Below, in pieces: positions 1 through 10,673 of a stretch of 64,000 nucleotides of DNA. Position numbers and translations under genes: made by a program. The DNA comes from Lycocorax pyrrhopterus obiensis (Eukaryota > Chordata > Aves > Passeriformes > Paradisaeidae), in the NCBI GenBank assembly GCA_014706295.1, contig JACSVZ010000041.1, forward strand, positions 496,001 to 560,000. The letters are read 5' to 3'. Each line of letters opens with the position of its first letter. Positions within the stretch are counted from its first letter, which is position 1. A model generated the notes under the pieces. That model made no database searches and had not been told where the DNA came from. It was given only the letters and a program-made list of their open reading frames with translations.

Positions 1-126
1 TCCCTTCCCAGGAGGGACTGCCTGCAGGGAAGACGCCAGCCTGAAGCTCAGCCAGCCCAGCTCTCCCCACCGCCATCCCAGCACCCCGTGCCCAACCCGC
101 ACCCCTGGGGATGAGATCCCACGCAC
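1..126 (-). other. TACC1: TACC1 intron 4, 5' end only
   Basis: These bases follow the exon 4 donor (GT at 126-125). They are C-rich on the plus strand, and no further exon is visible before the window edge. Confidence 0.85.
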
Positions 127-187
127 CTGAGTGCTGATGTCCAGGACCAGGGGCTGCGCCTCGTGCTGCTTCACCTTGCAGCCGCTC
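127..187 (-). CDS. TACC1: TACC1 coding exon 4 (residues 439-459)
   Basis: A 61-base exon has a strong acceptor (CTTCTCTCTCCTGCAG before GAGCGGC) and donor ACTCAG|GTGCGT. Its first base completes the Thr codon left open by exon 3. The product reads SGCKVKQHEAQPLVLDISTQ, clearly matching human TACC1 SGCKVKKHETQSLALDACS at the same place. The exon ends in phase 0. It is too short for standard ORF detection and was found by homology and phase. The next exon is outside the window. Confidence 0.93.
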
Positions 188-1632
188 CTGCAGGAGAGAG
201 AAGCAGCAGTTGAGGGGGGTTCAGGGGTGCTGTGGGGGATGCAGGGGCGCGTGCGAGACAGCCCAAGCAGGGGGAGGCAGTCCCAGCTCTAGCGTTGCAC
301 CCACCGCAGGCCAGCACCCCACTCACCAGTGAACACCGAGGCAGAGCAAGTTCTGGAAGGAACAGAAGGAACAGGCAAACAAAAGACACGACTACACATC
401 AGTTGGGTTTGTCTGTGAGGTGTTTATTCCTGAGGAAGGTAAGGAGCGGATCAAGGACCCCAAGAGGCTGATGGCGAGAGAGGCGACCGCCAAGGAGCCG
501 GCAAAGAAGGATCTCCCTCGCTGCGCCCTCGCCCTGCGTGTCCATGCACCCGAGGCTTCAGTGCATGTCGACTTTCTGCAGGAAGAACCACGTCCAGGCT
601 GTCTCATGCCCTGTCCCCGCCGCTGCAGGTTTGTCTGGGACTTCTCCACAGCATCCACATCTCCCACGTGAGTCAGAGCCACGTGGCCAGGGCAGAGTGG
701 GAGAGCACCAGGGCGAGTGCTGTGCCTCGAAGAAATGCTCTGCCTGATGCAAACGCTGCCTCAGGGAGAAGGGCCCCTCGGGTGGGAAGTTTAGCCCAAG
801 TAGATCTTGCAGGTGGTCCCCTTGCCCTCCAGTGAGGAAGCTGTTCCTGGAACTTCATCCCACATTCCTGAAGACACCCATCCGGAGGCCATCTGCGCAG
901 GACTGCAGGCACGGCCGCATCCCGACACACCGGGCGTCAGCACAGCGCAAGGCAGCGGAGGCACAGTCCCAGTGGGAATGTGGGTGGGAGAGCATGAGCT
1001 TTTCTCCTGCATCTCAACCCCTCACACTCCACACTCAGGGATCTCCCAGGCTCGGGGCCATGTCTGACCCCCAGGAGACACTTGCTGAGCTGGAACAGCT
1101 CGTGCGACAGCCTCTGCGGGGACCTGGGGAGGGATCCCAGCCTTCAGACAGGGCACTCCCCGCCGCGGGGACACAGCGAAGGCTCGAGCAGGACTGCAGC
1201 GAGCTGCTCCCAGGTTTATGGAACTGCCCCCACCCACTGCCACTCTCCAGCCTCCCCATCCCATCGCCCACATGCGCGGCAGAGCACAACGAGCGACGTG
1301 GCACGGCACACGGAGGCTTCTCGCACGCTGCCATGCACACCTCGGTCACACTGAGGAATCACTCTGGACTGGTTTTCTCCCTCATGCCCTGCCACGAGCA
1401 GTCAAACTCGCCACGTCCTCGCCCTCCTCTTTTCTGCACCCTCTCCTGTGCCAGGGTTATCACATCATCTGGCAGCTGGTTTGAGCTCCCCCCCAGCACC
1501 AAGGCAACAGCTCTGGATTGCACAAAAACCTGCTCCCCTCCATTAGCTGAAGGTTTTGAGCACTTGTCCACCATCAGAAGACGCTGCGAGGCGGCATGCT
1601 GCGAGGACAAGCACGGGCGTGTGCCTCTGGTG

Positions 1633-1657
1633 CAGCTCAGCTCAGCTCAGCTCAGCT
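1633..1657. repeat. Simple repeat (CAGCT)5
   Basis: Five perfect CAGCT units lie in TACC1 intron 3. Each junction also creates an AGCTCAGCT motif. Confidence 0.9.
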
Positions 1658-2828
1658 CTCCTCCCTCACTCCCAGGCGCTCACCAGGCCAGGCCACCCTG
1701 GGGACCTCGCCGAGGGGTGCGGGACACAAATCAGACAGCAGAGAGCACAAGTCAAAGGGCAGAAAGAGCTGGCATGCCATGGAGACAAGTGGGGCAGCAC
1801 ACACCCAGAGAGAGGACAAAAACAGCAAAGGAAAAGAAAAGGAATACAGGAGAGAGTACTTACAACAGAAAACAGAGAAATTTCACTTGCTCAGTAGTCC
1901 TGATGCACCAAAGCACGGACAGGGAGAGAGACAGACAGATGGAGAGAAGAAGAGCGTGTGAAAAGACCTGGATGTTAACTCTGCTCTGGAGAAGCACACT
2001 GAGCTGCCTAGCTCGGTCTTTGGGAAGGCACACACACACGGGATGCTCTGATCCTGCATTTGCTATCCACAGCAGCGGGGTGAGATCCAAACACAAACCT
2101 CACTGCCAGGGCAACATCCTGCTGCCTGTGCTGCTCCAAAGTGACAGAGAGTGAGCAGAGAATTCCCTGCTGCTTCCCCTCCCCATCGGCTTTGCTCACC
2201 CACAGCCACACATGGGAACACCAGCTCTTAAAAAATTTGTATCTACTCTCTGTAAAGTATTTCCTGGACAAAAACATCCAGCACAGCCTGATTTTTGCCT
2301 GTGAGTTTTTATCCTTCTCTCTGTAAAAAGCCACTATCTAATTTTCTCTCTGGAGAATCTGACAGCAGAGTGAGAGTCTACCTCTCCAACCTGTTCTCTT
2401 TCTCTGATATAAAACAGAAATTCAGTGGCAGCTCACAAAATGTCTCAGCTACATTTGACCAACCACACCTGCATACACCAGCTCCTGCACATCCCTGCAC
2501 GAGTCCAGCAAACACATCGGCTCCAGCCTCCACTACGGGTTTCCTCTGACACCACATCTCCACCTCGACCCACCAGCTGGACCCCCGAGGGGTTTCCAAA
2601 GAGGTGATCCTGCAAGCGGGTCCCAAGCCAGCCTTCTCTGCTCTGCTCGGGACTCAGGACAGTGGCACCGCTCCAGAACACCCATCCCTCTCCTCCCATC
2701 AGTGGTACTGACAGGCAGAGGGGAGCTGCCCCTCCACTGGGACAATGGGCGGGTAAAACTGAGGCGGCAGCAGAACCAGAGGTGCACGGCGGGACTTTGG
2801 GCTCGCTCAGAAGGCACCAGAGCAGGAG

Positions 2829-2900
2829 CATCACCTCCACCACCACCTCCATCACCACCTCCACCAGCACCTCCATCACCACCTCCATCACCACCACCAG
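2829..2900. repeat. CCATCACCACCT-type minisatellite next to the exon 3 donor
   Basis: The array is an imperfect 12-base unit of CCA/TCA/CCT triplets. On the transcribed (minus) strand it is a G-rich tract of GGTGGTGAT units starting about 70 bases into intron 3. Confidence 0.85.
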
Positions 2901-2970
2901 TGCAGCTCTGCCTGCCCGCGGGGAAAACAGAGGGGGCTGCAGCCCCGGCTCTGCACACACTGGCACTCAC

Positions 2971-3997
2971 GTTATCAGGCGTGACTTGGGCTTCTTGGGG
3001 GAGTCTCTGCCTTTCAGGGCATCGTCCTGCATCTCCAGTGTCTGAGATTCGAGGATTTCATTGAGGCTGTTATCTGCAGTGGAGCAAGAGTCAGCGTCGG
3101 TGCTGGCAAGCGTCTTGGTGGGCTTGAATGGATCCATGGAGTCAAGGTTATTGGGGTCAAACTGGTAAGAGCCCTTGGGGAGAACCGGCAAATTCTGCAG
3201 TGCTGAGCTGCCACTGAGAGAGTTGAGACTGGGGCTGTCCCAGCACATGGGACCCAGCTGGGAGGAGCCCCGAGGCAGTGGCGGTTCTGTGGGACCCCTC
3301 TCTGCATCCTCAGCTGGTTTCTTGGGGGACTCTCTGTGTCTCTTCGGTGTCAGCTTGCTGGCTGGGATCCTGCTGCCCCTCCTGGGTGAAGCTGGCTTGG
3401 CCTCCACACTCTCTCTCGCCTCTGTAAAATCAGCCCCAGGTTTCGGGACCTGCCCTGTGGCCTCCAGAGCTGGGTCCCCCCGCAGCTCACCGGGATGGGG
3501 AAGGCATTGTGGGGCTGCTGGGGGAGAGCTCTGTAGCTGGCAGCCCCCTGCCATGAAGGGGCTCACACTCCTGTCGTGCTGCTCAGGCTCAAGCTGGTGG
3601 GATGCTTGGGTCTCCTCTGTGGCTTCATCTGTTTTCCTCCCCAGCAAAGGTGTTTTCCCTTTCCCGAGCTGGTCCTGGGCCAGGGCATCAGCCCTCAGCT
3701 CCACCAGCCCTGTGCCAGTGTCCCCTCCTGACATGACCCGCTCACAGGTGGCTGTGCCCACATGGGGCACGGGGGCCGGCTCCACAGTGGGCACAGCGGC
3801 GTGGCCAGGGTCAGCCTTGCAGCCCAGCCCGGCCAGGGGTTGCATCAGGGGCAAGTTGTCAGGGTCAGTTTCCCCTTTAGCATCCAAACTGGCTTTAGGG
3901 CCTCCAATCTCTGGTTGAGCCCCATCTTTGGGGTGCTTCCCAGGCGAGCTGTCCCAGCGGGCTTCCCCTACCAGCAGGTCACCATGGCCACCTGGCT
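2971..3997 (-). CDS. TACC1: TACC1 large coding exon 3 (residues 97-439, SDP-repeat region)
   Basis: A 1,027-base exon encodes the long, mostly disordered central part of TACC1. The acceptor (TTTTATCTTTTCAG before AGCCAGG) lies at 3998-4011 and the donor is ATAAC|GTGAGTG. There is no upstream in-frame stop between the acceptor and the body of the exon. Recognisable segments: a basic stretch with PRRGSR and PKRHRESPKK (about residues 300-323), possibly a nuclear localisation signal; CWDSPSLNSLSGSSALQNLP (about 348-367), close to human; a Ser-Asp-Pro (SDP) type repeat, GSYQFDPNNLDSMDPFKP (about 372-389); and a lysine-rich end SPKKPKSRLI. The first two thirds are low-complexity (Pro, Glu, Gly, Ala) and diverge strongly from the human protein; only the ends are confidently alignable by eye. 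Confidence 0.95.
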
Positions 3998-6835
3998 CTG
4001 AAAAGATAAAAGGAGATGGTTAAACCCTGCCCTTAAACACTCCCTTCCAGAGGGCTTCCTGTTCCCTCCTCACAGCTGCTTCAGGGTCGGATTTTATGGG
4101 GTATCCACTGACCCAAAACTCAGCTTCCCTCCTGCCGGATGACAGAGAGTCACTGCTCACTTGGACAGAGGGTCAAAAATTAGTGACAAGAGTTCAGGGA
4201 TGCATGACATGAGACAACGCCATGAAATGTGACTAAGCAGGCCCCAGGGAGAAGGGGAATGGGGAGGTGTGCTCAGTGAAGGAGCAGAAACAGGCTGCAG
4301 GAGGGATCTGGGGGTCAGTCCCGGTGCTGGGGTTGCGGAGCTGGACGTGCACCATGCAGGAGAAGCTGCCCAACACAAGCTGACTCTCCACCTGCAGAAA
4401 TCCTGCACCAGGCTCTCCACACCGCTGTCAGCATCTTCTAATGACAAATCCTGATCCATGACTTAATCACCATTACTCCAATCCTTTCCCCTCAATCCTT
4501 TTACCGTTTAATCTTTTCCTTGCTATCAAGGGATGGAGAAGATCCTTCATCTACTGGGGCATCTGGAAAGCTGCACCCACTGAGCACCCAGAGCCAGGAT
4601 TGTGGTGCAGGTGTGCCAAGGCACAAGAGGAAAACATCTGGTGTTTCTCCTGCACCTCAACCAGGGACAACCGCACAGATTCCTGAGATAAGGCGAAACA
4701 GGATGCTGGGATGCCCAGTACCCATCAGGGAGCATGTGGTACCTGCAGCCCTCACAAGCACCTTTCTGGGGAGACACAGCCCAGCCAGGTCCTCCAAGGG
4801 CAGGACAGAACCAATGCTCTCCCAAGGACCAAACTGGTTTGAAAACCTGGCTGGGAAGAGCAGCTTGGGTGATGAAGAGCTTGTGCCAGGGAAATCTGCC
4901 TGTCCCTGCCCCAGCCCTGCCCTGGAACAGAGGTGACAGCTGCAGAGCAGAGTCACCTCGAGCATCCCCCCTGTTTGGCAGGGGGATACCAACCACTGGT
5001 TCCCACAGACCCCCATCCCTGAGCACATCCAGGAAAGGTTCTTCCTATCACCAGGCATTTGCAACCAGCTCATGTTTGCTGGTAACAGAGCGAGTCACAG
5101 GCTGGCAGAGGAAAACTGAATCAGGCAAATATCTGGTCCCAGGACTAACCCGGGACGTGGAGCCAACAATCCTGACTCAGTTGATGGCTTGTGGTTTGCG
5201 TAATTGATCCCAAGGATGCTAAAAGCCATGAAAATGAATCATGAGGGTCTGTGTCCTCCCTGAGACTGCAAAAATGCTTCCTCTGACTGCAAAAAAAAGC
5301 TCCCTCCAAGTAGACGGTGCCTTGATGCCCCAGAAAATGCATCAGTAAACACGAATCCAGTGGATGAGTACTTGGAGTGCAGCCAGGAAACAGTCTGAGG
5401 CAGCGCCTGCCAGGCCTTCCCATCATTAGGAACCAGGAAAACCTCCTTAACAGACCCCAAAGAAAACTTTATTACACTTGCTGTGTTGCTCAGCTGTTTG
5501 AAGCCTTCCTGAGACAGCCCTGAATAGAAGAACAGACTTCAAAGTCAGGGCAAAAGGACTATTTAAGTGCATTTTGCGTTCCCAGCAGAAGGCTTGGCAG
5601 CCGCTGTTCTCTCAGACATGAGCCCATCCTGGTTTCTAACCCAAGCAGTGAGTAATTACTTCTTGAATAACAAGCAGCCGGCACACAAACCACCTCTCCA
5701 TGCTGTGCTGTCTACAGGGTGGGGAGGAAGGGAGCGGTGGCGCATGTGGCCATAGCTCAGAATCATTTTCCCACAAAAATCAGAAGAACCACCCACCCAG
5801 GTTCTCCAATTTTGTGATTCCCTCATTTTCTGCACCCAAGAGAGCTCAGCTTCTCCACCCCTCCCGCAGCACAGCCCACCCGCTCGGCCACTCTGAGAGC
5901 CAAGGAACTGGGATATACTGGGAGGCAGAGGCACAGGCAAAGGGCAGCTCAGGTGCTCGCCTGTGGTTTTGGAAATCTTTTGCAGCAGAAATGACCCTCC
6001 TTCAAGCTCAGGGGGGTTTTCCCCTAGTTCCTCCCCCTCTGCATTTCTTCTGCCTTCAACGCAGCATGGCGGGAGCGCGTGTTCCTGTGAGAACAATTAC
6101 ACAGGATGCAGAAAGCAGTGGCCTGAAGGGCCCCGGGGTGCACAGAAAGAGCCAAGCTCTCTGCTCCAACCCCCACAGCTGCCCAGCACTGCTGGGTATG
6201 AGCATGGCGATACCTCAGTGCAACACTGGCTGTCCCCCACGGAGCCCTCCCCAACCCCGGCACGCCGCCTGCAGCTCTCCCTGCTCCTCCTCTGAATGCT
6301 CCGACATCCCCAGCTCCCGCCAGCCCCAGGCAGTCACGTTGTGAGCAGCCGTGCTGGCTCCGCACGTACTCCCTTCCCTCATGGCTCCTGCCAGGGAAAC
6401 CAGCTTGTCCCCCAGTCCTGCAGCTTCCCCCAGCCCTCTCACTGCTCAAATCCTCCTTTCGGGCCAAAACTGTGCTGAACACTCCAGGGGACCCCAGGAG
6501 AAGGCAGGCTGGCAGTCACTGACCACACACAGCTCTCCCCCTCAGACCAGCCCTTCCCACAGGCATCCCAGCAGATGCCTCACTGCAGCATCCCCAAAAG
6601 GTGACCTTGAGGTCTCCCATTCCACCTCTGGCACTGTGCCCTGCAAGGGGGGACAGTTTAGTCCCAGCACGAAAACAGACACTGTCAGGAGCATGGGACA
6701 CACAGTGACTCCAGGATCCGTCCCAAACACAGACCCAGCACGGGGCGTGCTGGATCCCATGAACACCCCTTGTCCCGGCTGTGCGCAGGCTGCAAACCTG
6801 CTCCAGACCCAGGTGAGCACCTGGAGGGGATGCTA

Positions 6836-7390
6836 CAAAGTGAAAACAGAGATTTTTTACTTTCTAAAGGAAAAACAGACAAGACAGTCTGGCACTGCAG
6901 TAATAGACACTTTGGGCCTCTGCATTATAATTGCTTCGCTTGTCTTCCTCGGGCTGAAATTAAACACAAACACCGACTTAAACAGCTTTCCAGCATGCCA
7001 TCCCTCAAACGAATCAGGAACACTTGGCAGCGGCAGCGCTGCAAGGCAAAGGCTCAGCGCCCTTTCCATCCCACAGGCAGCTGCCAAGCGAAGCAGCGGC
7101 GATCCCTGTGTGGCCCCTGTGCCAAGCGCGGGCCAGAACAACCCCTCCGCTCTCCGGGCCTTGGACTCAGCTCAGGGCAGCGCTCGGTGTGAGTCACGCA
7201 CTTCCCCGTCTCAGCACAGGATATCTGCCCCGTACACCCAGCTCAGTCCTACATCGCCAACGACTTTTTTTCCTCTTTTGGCTTTCCGCTTGTGTTTAAC
7301 AGCCGTTGATCTATTTTTAAATCTATTCTGTTAAGAATTAGCATACCGGCAAACGATGCTGCTAACGCACCGGAAAACACGTGCCCTGCA
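6836..7390. promoter_or_regulatory. Candidate regulatory element in TACC1 intron 2
   Basis: Two AT-rich islands (about 6840-7000 and 7255-7345) contrast with the G+C-rich surroundings. They carry sites such as GCATTATAATTG, GGGCTGAAATTAAACAC and TTAACAGCCGTTGATC. No repeat family is recognised. The call rests on composition alone; conservation is untested. Confidence 0.25.
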
Positions 7391-8339
7391 TCAGGGTAAC
7401 GGCAGCGAGAGCCTGCTCCCAGCACTGATGGCTCTAGATTTGTTGCTTCTGCTCATTTCCTTGTGCAAAATATCTACTGGCAGATGACTGCAGATAACTT
7501 GAGCAAGAATGGGATGGAATTAGTCCCACCATCCGAGACAGCAAGAGGAAACTGAGTGATCCTGAGTGGGCATAAACCCTCACTGCAGCCCCCTCCAGGG
7601 CTGAGTTTTTGTCCCCAAGGACAGGGTTTAACACACCCAGGTCACCTCTTGGCTATGCATGGAGCAGCCAGCCCTGGAGTCACAGCTTCTGTCTTACACA
7701 TTCCTCACCCTATTTATTCCCAAGGCAGGGTGAGACTGCAACTATACAGCAGACAGTGCCTGCTCCTCGCTGTCCTCCAGGCCGGGGGTGTGGTGCCTGC
7801 CCTCAGGTCCAGCTCTGGCGCTGCCCCAACACACCCAGCACAGCCAGCAGCCACTCCCCAGGGCCTGCAGGGCAGCAGCTCTCCCGGTGCTGACAAGCAG
7901 CCATTACACCGGATCGCCTCCACGCCGGCATTTGCTCCCACTGCTGCTCCCAGGCACCGCCAAGACGAGGCCGTATGACATCGGAGCAGTGGTGTAACAC
8001 CCCAGGGTGCCTCTGCACACTGCAAACCCATCCGCACCTGGACAATCCTTTCCCTCCACCATTCCAGACAAACTGAAAAGATACAGCCAGAGACGTGGGC
8101 AGAGAAGGGCTGGAGCAAAGTGCGGTGGCACCGCGGTTTGGCTCTGCCGGCCCCAACATCCCACTCTCTGCCAGCCGGCACAGACAAACAGCTTTTGCTG
8201 GAGATCATGCCCTCGTCTCCAGAACACTGGGAGCTTTGTGTGCAGGAGCAGCTACTCCCTTGCTGCTGAGCAGGAGCTGCTCATCCCAGGACGAGGGGCA
8301 CAGGCACACACGGGAACAGTGACACCCTGGAGTCTGAAG

Positions 8340-8505
8340 CAATGCGCTTCCCTAAGCTTTGCTGGAAATGATCCTCCTACCTGCTAGGAAAGCCTTTAAC
8401 TCTCTCTTCCCCTCCCCACACATTATCCTCAAAGTAAAGATGTCTGTATCATCTCTTCTTAAAAGGATTATTCCAAGAGCTGTGATTATTGGAAGTGTGA
8501 ACTGA
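8340..8505. promoter_or_regulatory. Candidate regulatory element in TACC1 intron 2
   Basis: A relatively AT-rich stretch without repeat character contains TTATCCTC (GATA type), AAAGTAAAGATG and GGATTATTCC. It is a weak candidate with no independent support. Confidence 0.2.
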
Positions 8506-9742
8506 GTGCTCTCCCCATCACAGCAAACAAACACGAGTTTTGCACAGGGATGGATGAGCACCCAGATCCACCCCAACAGCACAACACCACCAGACGAGAT
8601 GGAGAGCCATGGCTTCCTGTTACTGACAAGGTCCACAGTGCCTGGGCTCCTGCACAGAAGGACCCACAGTCTGGATCGAGCCCATGTGCTCTGAAACCAG
8701 CCCCGCAAAAAGTTCCCAGCCGCTGCTGTGAGCATGCAAGGAAAGCACAACACTGCACCTCACATACCAGGGTCTGCAGCAGTGAGGGGCAAGAGAGGGC
8801 AGGGAATGCTCAGGGCAGCCTGGCCAGGACTTCCTGGCCCACCACATACCGCCCTGTGCCTTGGAGAGGCTGCTCCCCTGCACGCCACCCCGGGGCTCAC
8901 AAACACCCTGACACTGCCCAGCCACTGGGAGCAGATGCAAGGGGAGGTCTCCTCCCTGCCCTGCCCCGATAACCTCCAGTGGGTTGTTGCAGCAGTGCCA
9001 GAGCTTCAAAGCTTCCTCCCAGCAGCGCAAAAACAGAGCTAAACACCAAGATCAGCCATGGACACCAGCCCAAACCCCTGAAGAGGAGGGTATGGAGACA
9101 ATGGGGAGCTGGTCCTCAGAAGGCCACGGGCTAATGGGAAGCCACACTCAGGGAAGCAGCAGCAGTGTGGGACACAAGGATAAACCTGCAAAACAGCTCA
9201 GGACCCACCAGCAAAGGAAACCCAATGCAGTTAGGGCAGATCCCCCACAATTTCTCAAAAAATGGGCTTTAGCAGCACTGACCTTTTGCATCTTTAACAG
9301 CAGCTACACAGTGAGGACACCTGGCACCTGACTCCAGGGGAAACGGCCTGTACAATGAAACCTCTGACCACTGACCAGTCTGGGGGGCACAAACCTGGCC
9401 TCTTGCCGCTCCTGTGCAAGAGCCAGGGGGGAGTGACACATGGGGTACACATGAGAAAGGTCCCACCAGCCAGCAGCAGTCAGGGCAGCCCCCGGGCTGC
9501 AGAGGAAGTGTCAGAGGAATGTTTAACTGATCAAATAATTCAACAGCAACCCCAGATTCCTCTCAGCCGATCACAGCTCTTTGTGGAGTGCCCAGCCCAG
9601 CCCTGGCATTTGAACTGTCCAGGCCATTAACCACCAAAAGTGTGCCAGGCATTACTCAAAGTCAGCGAATTTTACTCCTTGACCCCACCCTGCCTTTCTG
9701 CCAATGGAGCAGAGCACCAAGAGCAGAAGGTGCACAATTTAC

Positions 9743-9855
9743 CTTGGGTCCTGGCCTCAGGCTCTGGTGATCCTGGTGGCTCGCAGAACTCCTTGAGTGG
9801 CGAGCAGGTTGGTGTTTCTGCTTCAGGGGTCTCAAAATTATCAGTGGAGTCCGAG
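9743..9855 (-). CDS. TACC1: TACC1 coding exon 2 (residues 59-96)
   Basis: This is a 113-base internal exon. The acceptor is a pyrimidine tract ending CTCGGCAG before CTCGGACTCC; the donor is CCCAAG|GTAAAT. The product reads SSDSTDNFETPEAETP and then a proline- and serine-rich stretch. NFETPEAETP with the following SPxKE is a strongly conserved block near the TACC1 N-terminus. It enters at phase 2 and leaves at phase 1, matching both neighbours. It would also join in frame to the alternative first exon at 16251-16312, which likewise ends at phase 2. No membrane segment or catalytic motif is expected or seen. Confidence 0.95.
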
Positions 9856-10434
9856 CTGCCGAGGGGGGGAAAAGAGTGAGGAATTACTGCTTTCAAGGCT
9901 ACCTCCGAAATCCTTCACAACGCCCACACGTTCAGCCAGGCCAGAGGCTGGCCGTGGGCATCCGGGGCGGCCACTCGCTCCTGTCCAGCGGGACATGCTA
10001 GCAAACGGAAAAGGGAGAGCAGGTGAAACATCATCGTGAGCAGCCCCCTGTGCATCGCCAGCCCTGCGGGAGGGCTTCTGCCAGGTCATTCCCGAGCTGA
10101 GCACACAGCACGGGCCTCCAAGGACATGCAGCCCCGCGGCATCTCCCACGCCGCTCCGGAGGCTGCCGCGGGGAGCGAGCCCGGCTGCTCCGGCCCTGTG
10201 CTCCCCAGCATCCTCCAGGAAGCAGCGCCCGGCTCCGGCCCCGGCACCCCCAGCCCCCGGCGCGGTGCGGGATCCCCGGCAGCCAGGCAGCGAGCGGGGA
10301 GCGAGGGGCGGATGGGGAGAGGGGCGGATGGGGAGAGGGCCGGGGAGGACGCGCCCGCAGCCCCGCGTGGGCGTCCCGCGTGGGTGCGGGCGCCGCGGGA
10401 GGGCGGGCAGGGGAAGGGGCCGCGGGTGACTTGC
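9856..10434 (-). other. TACC1: TACC1 intron 1 (GC-AG intron)
   Basis: A 579-base intron begins GCAAGT after exon 1 (GC at 10434-10433) and ends CTCGGCAG before exon 2. The rest of the donor is a perfect match to the U1 consensus, as is typical of functional GC donors. Its exon-1-proximal half is part of the CpG island. Confidence 0.9.
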
Positions 10435-10610
10435 CTGAAGCCGAGGGCCGAGCCCCCCGCCGGCGGGTCCTGGTCCTCCTCCTCATCCTCCTCCTCGGCA
10501 GCACCGGCCCCGCCGTCCCCCTCCTCGGGGCTGCCCCCGCCCCGCACCGCCGACCAGGTCCAGCGGGCCCACTGCACCGGCGAGAGGATCTGCCAGGCGC
10601 TGAACGCCAT
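10435..10610 (-). CDS. TACC1: TACC1 coding exon 1 (residues 1-58 plus two bases)
   Basis: The exon encodes the TACC1 N-terminus. It starts MAFSAWQILSPVQWARW, nearly identical to the human protein as I recall it, then becomes glycine-rich and very acidic (EEEDEEEDQD around residues 39-48) and ends at F58 plus AG of a serine codon. The ATG at 10610 is chosen by this homology. The exon ends TTCAG followed by GCAAGT, a GC rather than GT donor. Joining there gives AG|C = Ser and the conserved F-S-S-D-S, whereas the nearest GT, four bases further on, would shift frame and hit TGA after four codons of exon 2. The exon sits inside a CpG island with a short upstream ORF before it. Confidence 0.95.
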
Positions 10611-10646
10611 CGGCCCGGCCCCGCTCCGCTCCGCTCCCCGCCGGGC

Positions 10647-10673
10647 TCACTGCGGCCGCGCCGCCGCCCCCAT
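10647..10673 (-). other. Upstream ORF in the TACC1 5' leader (8 codons)
   Basis: An ATG in moderate context (GCGATGG) opens a frame MGAAARPQ that stops at TGA, 36 bases before the TACC1 start codon. If transcripts start upstream of 10673, as the GC boxes suggest, ribosomes would meet it first and it could lower TACC1 translation. The ORF is seen directly; its use is inferred. Confidence 0.5.

Larger units (their letters stand above)
188..2970 (-). other. TACC1: TACC1 intron 3
   Basis: A 2.8-kb GT-AG intron separates exons 3 and 4. It holds a pentamer array near 1633-1657, a GGTGGTGAT-type array on the transcribed strand at 2829-2900, and a G+C-rich block at about 420-760 open in several frames. 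A 440-codon open frame on the opposite strand (832-2154) resembles nothing known and is treated as chance. No alternative exon could be supported. Confidence 0.85.
3998..9742 (-). other. TACC1: TACC1 intron 2
   Basis: A 5.7-kb GT-AG intron lies between exons 2 and 3. Most of it is unremarkable G+C-rich sequence with no recognisable repeat. The AT-rich stretches at about 6836-7390 and 8340-8500 stand out and are listed separately as possible regulatory elements. No extra coding exon matching TACC1 was found. Confidence 0.85.

Noticed and set aside
420..760. Lysine/Arg-rich plus-strand frame and matching minus-strand frame in TACC1 intron 3
   Set aside because: It looked coding-like at first but matches no TACC1 segment, has no convincing splice sites in phase with exons 3 and 4, and is open in several frames.
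832..2154. 440-codon open frame on the plus strand inside TACC1 intron 3
   Set aside because: The product is Pro/Ser/Arg-rich, low in structure and unlike any family I know. It overlaps open frames in other phases and contains a pentamer repeat. Treated as a chance frame antisense to TACC1.
10429..10430. GT four bases downstream as the normal donor of TACC1 exon 1
   Set aside because: It has a poor consensus (CAAGTCACC). Splicing there shifts frame and meets TGA after four codons of exon 2, and it breaks the conserved F-S-S-D-S.
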